A DNA stretch of 7,546 nucleotides, from the NCBI GenBank assembly GCA_945907335.1, contig CAMDSU010000082.1, positions 1-7,546 on the forward strand. Direction: 5' to 3'. The translations under genes and the position numbers were made by a program. Within the stretch, counting starts at the first letter, position 1; every line of letters starts with the position of its first letter. Below the pieces are notes generated by a model, which was given only the letters and a program-made list of their open reading frames with translations, had not been told where the DNA came from and did no database searches. Source of the stretch: Bordetella parapertussis (lineage in GTDB: Bacteria; Pseudomonadota; Gammaproteobacteria; Burkholderiales; Burkholderiaceae_C). Shown piece after piece: positions 5,320-7,546 of this stretch.

Positions 5320-5925
5320 ATGTTGCTGGATGCTGAAGACTCCCAACTCGTGCTGGTTGATTACCAGGAGCGTTTGATGCCTGCGTTGTTTCAGGCCGAT
5401 ACTTGTCTGGCCAACGCCATGAGACTGGCGCAAGCCGCGCAAATACTTGGCGTGCCGGTGTGGGGCACGGAGCAAAACCCGGGCAAGCTCGGCAGCAACC
5501 CGTCCGCGATGAAAGCCTTGTGCAAACAGACCTTGGCCAAAATGCAATTCAGCGCCTGCGAAGAAGGCTTGGTGGAATGGTTGCGGCCCGAGGTCAAAAG
5601 CAAACCGGCGGGCAACGCACGCAGCCTACCCAAGCATTTGCAAAAACCTGCTGTCGCTTCAGATGCGCCTTCAAGCATCGTGTTGGCCGGGGTGGAAGCC
5701 CATGTGTGTTTGCTGCAAACCGCGCTGGATTTGTTGGAAGACGAGTTTGAGGTGTGGGTGGTGACCGATGCGTGCACCTCGCGTACAGAGCGCAACCGGG
5801 ATGCTGCTTACGACCGCTTGGCCGCAGCAGGTGCGGAGTTGCTGACCACTGAAATGGTGTTGTTCGAATGGCTGCGAAGTGCCGAGCACGAACATTTCAA
5901 AGAAGTGCAAGCCCTTATCAAATAA
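5320..5925 (+). CDS. Isochorismatase-fold cysteine hydrolase (ISOC-like)
   Basis: A complete 201-residue cytosolic member of the isochorismatase-like cysteine hydrolases, closest in pattern to the ISOC1/ISOC2 type rather than true isochorismatase or nicotinamidase. The catalytic triad reads D14 (LVDYQERLMPA), K74 (AKMQFSAC) and C130 (GVEAHVCLLQTALDLL), with the non-proline cis-peptide region VEAH before the cysteine. TEQNPGKLG at 50-58 and VVTDACTSRTERNRDAAYDRL are further hallmarks, as is the ending HFKEVQALIK. K74 and C130 are 56 residues apart. The stretch at about 90-117, rich in Lys, Pro, Ala and Ser, looks like an insertion relative to ISOC2, where the distance is about half that. Its ATG lies 3 nt after the acuI stop, with only a weak ribosome site, so translational coupling is likely. 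The substrate is unknown. Confidence 0.9.
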   Translation: MLLDAEDSQLVLVDYQERLMPALFQADTCLANAMRLAQAAQILGVPVWGTEQNPGKLGSNPSAMKALCKQTLAKMQFSACEEGLVEWLRPEVKSKPAGNARSLPKHLQKPAVASDAPSSIVLAGVEAHVCLLQTALDLLEDEFEVWVVTDACTSRTERNRDAAYDRLAAAGAELLTTEMVLFEWLRSAEHEHFKEVQALIK

Positions 5926-5932
5926 GAACGTC

Positions 5933-5940
5933 AAGGGAGA
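5933..5940 (+). promoter_or_regulatory. Ribosome binding site for the prpE GTG start
   Basis: AAGGGAGA, in the 20-nt gap after the hydrolase stop, lies 5 nt before GTG at 5946. The translation from this GTG begins TKYASFYQRSIEDRDGFW, matching the usual PrpE N-terminus, and no in-frame ATG offers a better start. Confidence 0.7.
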
Positions 5941-5945
5941 CAGTT

Positions 5946-7546
5946 GTGACCAAGTACGCCAGTTTTTACCAACGTTCCATCGAAGACCGCGACGGTTTTT
6001 GGCAGGAACAAGCAAACTTGATTGACTGGCATGTCAAACCCGCGCAGATTTGCGACTACAGCAAACCGCCGTTTGCCAACTGGTTTGTTGGCGGTCAAAC
6101 CAATCTGTGTCACAACGCGGTGGACCGGCATTTGAAAGACCGTGCCGATCAGCCCGCGCTGATTTATGTGTCCACTGAAACCGGTCAGGAAATCACCTAC
6201 AGCTTTGCCCAACTCAGCGACGAAGTGCAGCGCATGGCGGCTATCTTGCAAAGCTTGGGCGTGAAGCAGGGCGACAGGGTGCTGATTTACATGCCGATGA
6301 TTGCCGAAGCCGCATTCGCCATGCTGGCTTGTGTGCGCATTGGCGCCATCCATTCTGTGGTGTTCGGTGGCTTCGCTTCGCATTCTTTGGCGACACGGAT
6401 TGATGATGCCTCGCCCGTGCTCATCATCAGCGCCGATGCCGGTTCGCGCGGCGGCAAGGTCGTGCCCTACAAACCGTTGTTGGATGAAGCCATAACGCTC
6501 AGCCAACACAAACCGTCGGCGGTGTTGATGGTGGACCGTGGTTTGTCTGCATTCACCTCTGTGCCGGGGCGAGACCACGGTTATGCAAATTTGCGCCAGC
6601 AACACATGAACGCAAAAGTGCCCTGCGTTTGGCTGGACAGCGCTCACCCCAGCTACACCTTGTACACCTCTGGTACCACCGGTAAACCCAAGGGCGTGCA
6701 ACGCGACACCGGCGGTTACACCGTGGCGCTGGCGGCCAGCATGCAGCATATTTTTGAAGGTCAGCCCGGTCAGGTGTATTTCAGTACCAGCGATATCGGT
6801 TGGGTGGTCGGCCACAGCTATATCGTTTACGGCCCTCTGCTCGCGGGCATGGCCACGCTCATGTACGAAGGATTACCCACCCGACCACACGGCGGCGTCT
6901 GGTGGGAGTTGGTTGAAAAATACAAAGTCACGCACATGTTCAGCGCGCCGACCGCGGTGCGTGTCTTGAAAAAGCAAGACCCGGCGCTTTTGTCCAAATA
7001 CGATATTTCCAGCCTCAAAGCCTTGTACTTGGCCGGAGAACCGCTGGACGAACCGACCGCGCAATGGATTGCCGACGGACTGGGCAAGCCGATCATCGAC
7101 AACTACTGGCAGACCGAAACCGGCTGGCCCATATTGACCGTGGCCAATGGCGTGCAAAAAATGTCCAGCAAATTCGGCAGTCCAGGCATACCCATGTACG
7201 GTTTCAATGTGAAGCTATTGAGCGACAGCACAGGTGAAGAGCTTACCGGCGCACAGGAAAAAGGCGTGGTGGTCATCGAAGGCCCGCTGCCGCCGGGGTG
7301 CTTGCAAACCCTGTGGGGGGACGATGAACGTTTTGTCAAAACCTACTGGCAAAGCGTGCCCGGCAAGCTGGTGTATTCCACGTTTGACTGGGGTGTGCGC
7401 GACGAAGACGGTTATTTCTACATATTGGGGCGCACGGATGACGTGATCAATGTCGCCGGCCATCGATTGGGCACGCGGGAAATCGAGGAAAGCATTTCCA
7501 GCCACCCGAATGTGGCAGAGGTGGCAGTGGTCGGTGTCGCCGATGC
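5946..7546 (+). CDS. prpE: Propionyl-CoA synthetase, 3' end beyond window
   Basis: A long open frame from GTG 5946 to the window end, 533 full codons, without frameshift; about 95 residues are missing against the 628 of E. coli PrpE. It forms propionyl-CoA from propionate, ATP and CoA via propionyl-AMP in the cytosol. Signs of PrpE within the acetyl-CoA synthetase group: FYQRSIEDRDGFW near the start; TNLCHNAVDRHL; VLIYMPMIAEAAFAMLACVRIGA; HSVVFGGFASHSLATRIDD; the A3 ATP loop YTSGTTGKPKGVQRD at 240-254; SDIGWVVGHSYIVYGPLLAG; the A5 motif YWQTETGWP at 387-395; STFDWGVRDEDG with D481 facing the ribose; and GRTDDVINVAGHRLG at 495-509. The catalytic lysine of the C-terminal SGK motif lies past the window edge. 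It is the third gene of the acuI operon. Some PrpE enzymes also activate acrylate, which would feed AcuI directly. Confidence 0.95.
   Translation, partial: MTKYASFYQRSIEDRDGFWQEQANLIDWHVKPAQICDYSKPPFANWFVGGQTNLCHNAVDRHLKDRADQPALIYVSTETGQEITYSFAQLSDEVQRMAAILQSLGVKQGDRVLIYMPMIAEAAFAMLACVRIGAIHSVVFGGFASHSLATRIDDASPVLIISADAGSRGGKVVPYKPLLDEAITLSQHKPSAVLMVDRGLSAFTSVPGRDHGYANLRQQHMNAKVPCVWLDSAHPSYTLYTSGTTGKPKGVQRDTGGYTVALAASMQHIFEGQPGQVYFSTSDIGWVVGHSYIVYGPLLAGMATLMYEGLPTRPHGGVWWELVEKYKVTHMFSAPTAVRVLKKQDPALLSKYDISSLKALYLAGEPLDEPTAQWIADGLGKPIIDNYWQTETGWPILTVANGVQKMSSKFGSPGIPMYGFNVKLLSDSTGEELTGAQEKGVVVIEGPLPPGCLQTLWGDDERFVKTYWQSVPGKLVYSTFDWGVRDEDGYFYILGRTDDVINVAGHRLGTREIEESISSHPNVAEVAVVGVAD

Noticed and set aside
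5931..6815. A 294-codon open frame on the minus strand
   Set aside because: It lies wholly antisense to prpE, which is certain from its motifs. The reverse reading is His- and Gly-rich without recognisable domains.

Overview
The window looks like a chromosomal stretch from a betaproteobacterium, probably Burkholderiales (Comamonadaceae-like). This is inferred from the moderately GC-rich composition and the character of the proteins; nothing in the window, such as an rRNA gene, fixes the taxon. It holds eight protein genes in two divergent blocks. I see no RNA gene, insertion sequence, phage gene, CRISPR array or tRNA.

Left block, all on the minus strand. At the left edge is a complete Tat-exported SMP-30/gluconolactonase-like protein (1-1128). 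A 186-nt gap follows, with two hairpins whose T-tracts point the opposite way to the genes, and an operator-like palindrome. Next is a compact three-gene operon, read right to left: cytochrome b561 (3086-2514), then two different YceI-family periplasmic proteins (2492-1917 and 1887-1315). This resembles the enterobacterial yceJ-yceI pair with a second YceI added. A 120-nt gap with an AT-rich inverted repeat precedes a 142-aa exported protein of unknown function with a GTG start (3635-3207). Upstream of that is a small periplasmic NlpC/P60 cell-wall hydrolase (4253-3699).

Right block, all on the plus strand. An 88-nt divergent region carrying a perfect 14-bp palindrome separates nlpC from a tight operon. 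This holds an acrylyl-CoA reductase of the AcuI/YhdH family (4342-5316), an ISOC-type isochorismatase-fold cysteine hydrolase 3 nt later (5320-5925), and prpE, propionyl-CoA synthetase, from a GTG start 20 nt later (5946 to beyond the window end). PrpE activates propionate, and in some bacteria acrylate, to the CoA thioester. AcuI reduces acryloyl-CoA to propionyl-CoA. The pair therefore suggests handling of acrylate, 3-hydroxypropionate or propionate, with the hydrolase as an unexplained third partner.

Most of the window is ordinary core or accessory metabolism. The points worth a second look are the acuI-hydrolase-prpE arrangement and the insertion in the hydrolase, the orphan exported protein, the wrong-way terminators at 1211-1307, the palindromes in three upstream regions, and a possibly leaderless nlpC transcript. 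I found no clear evidence of a wholly new system.
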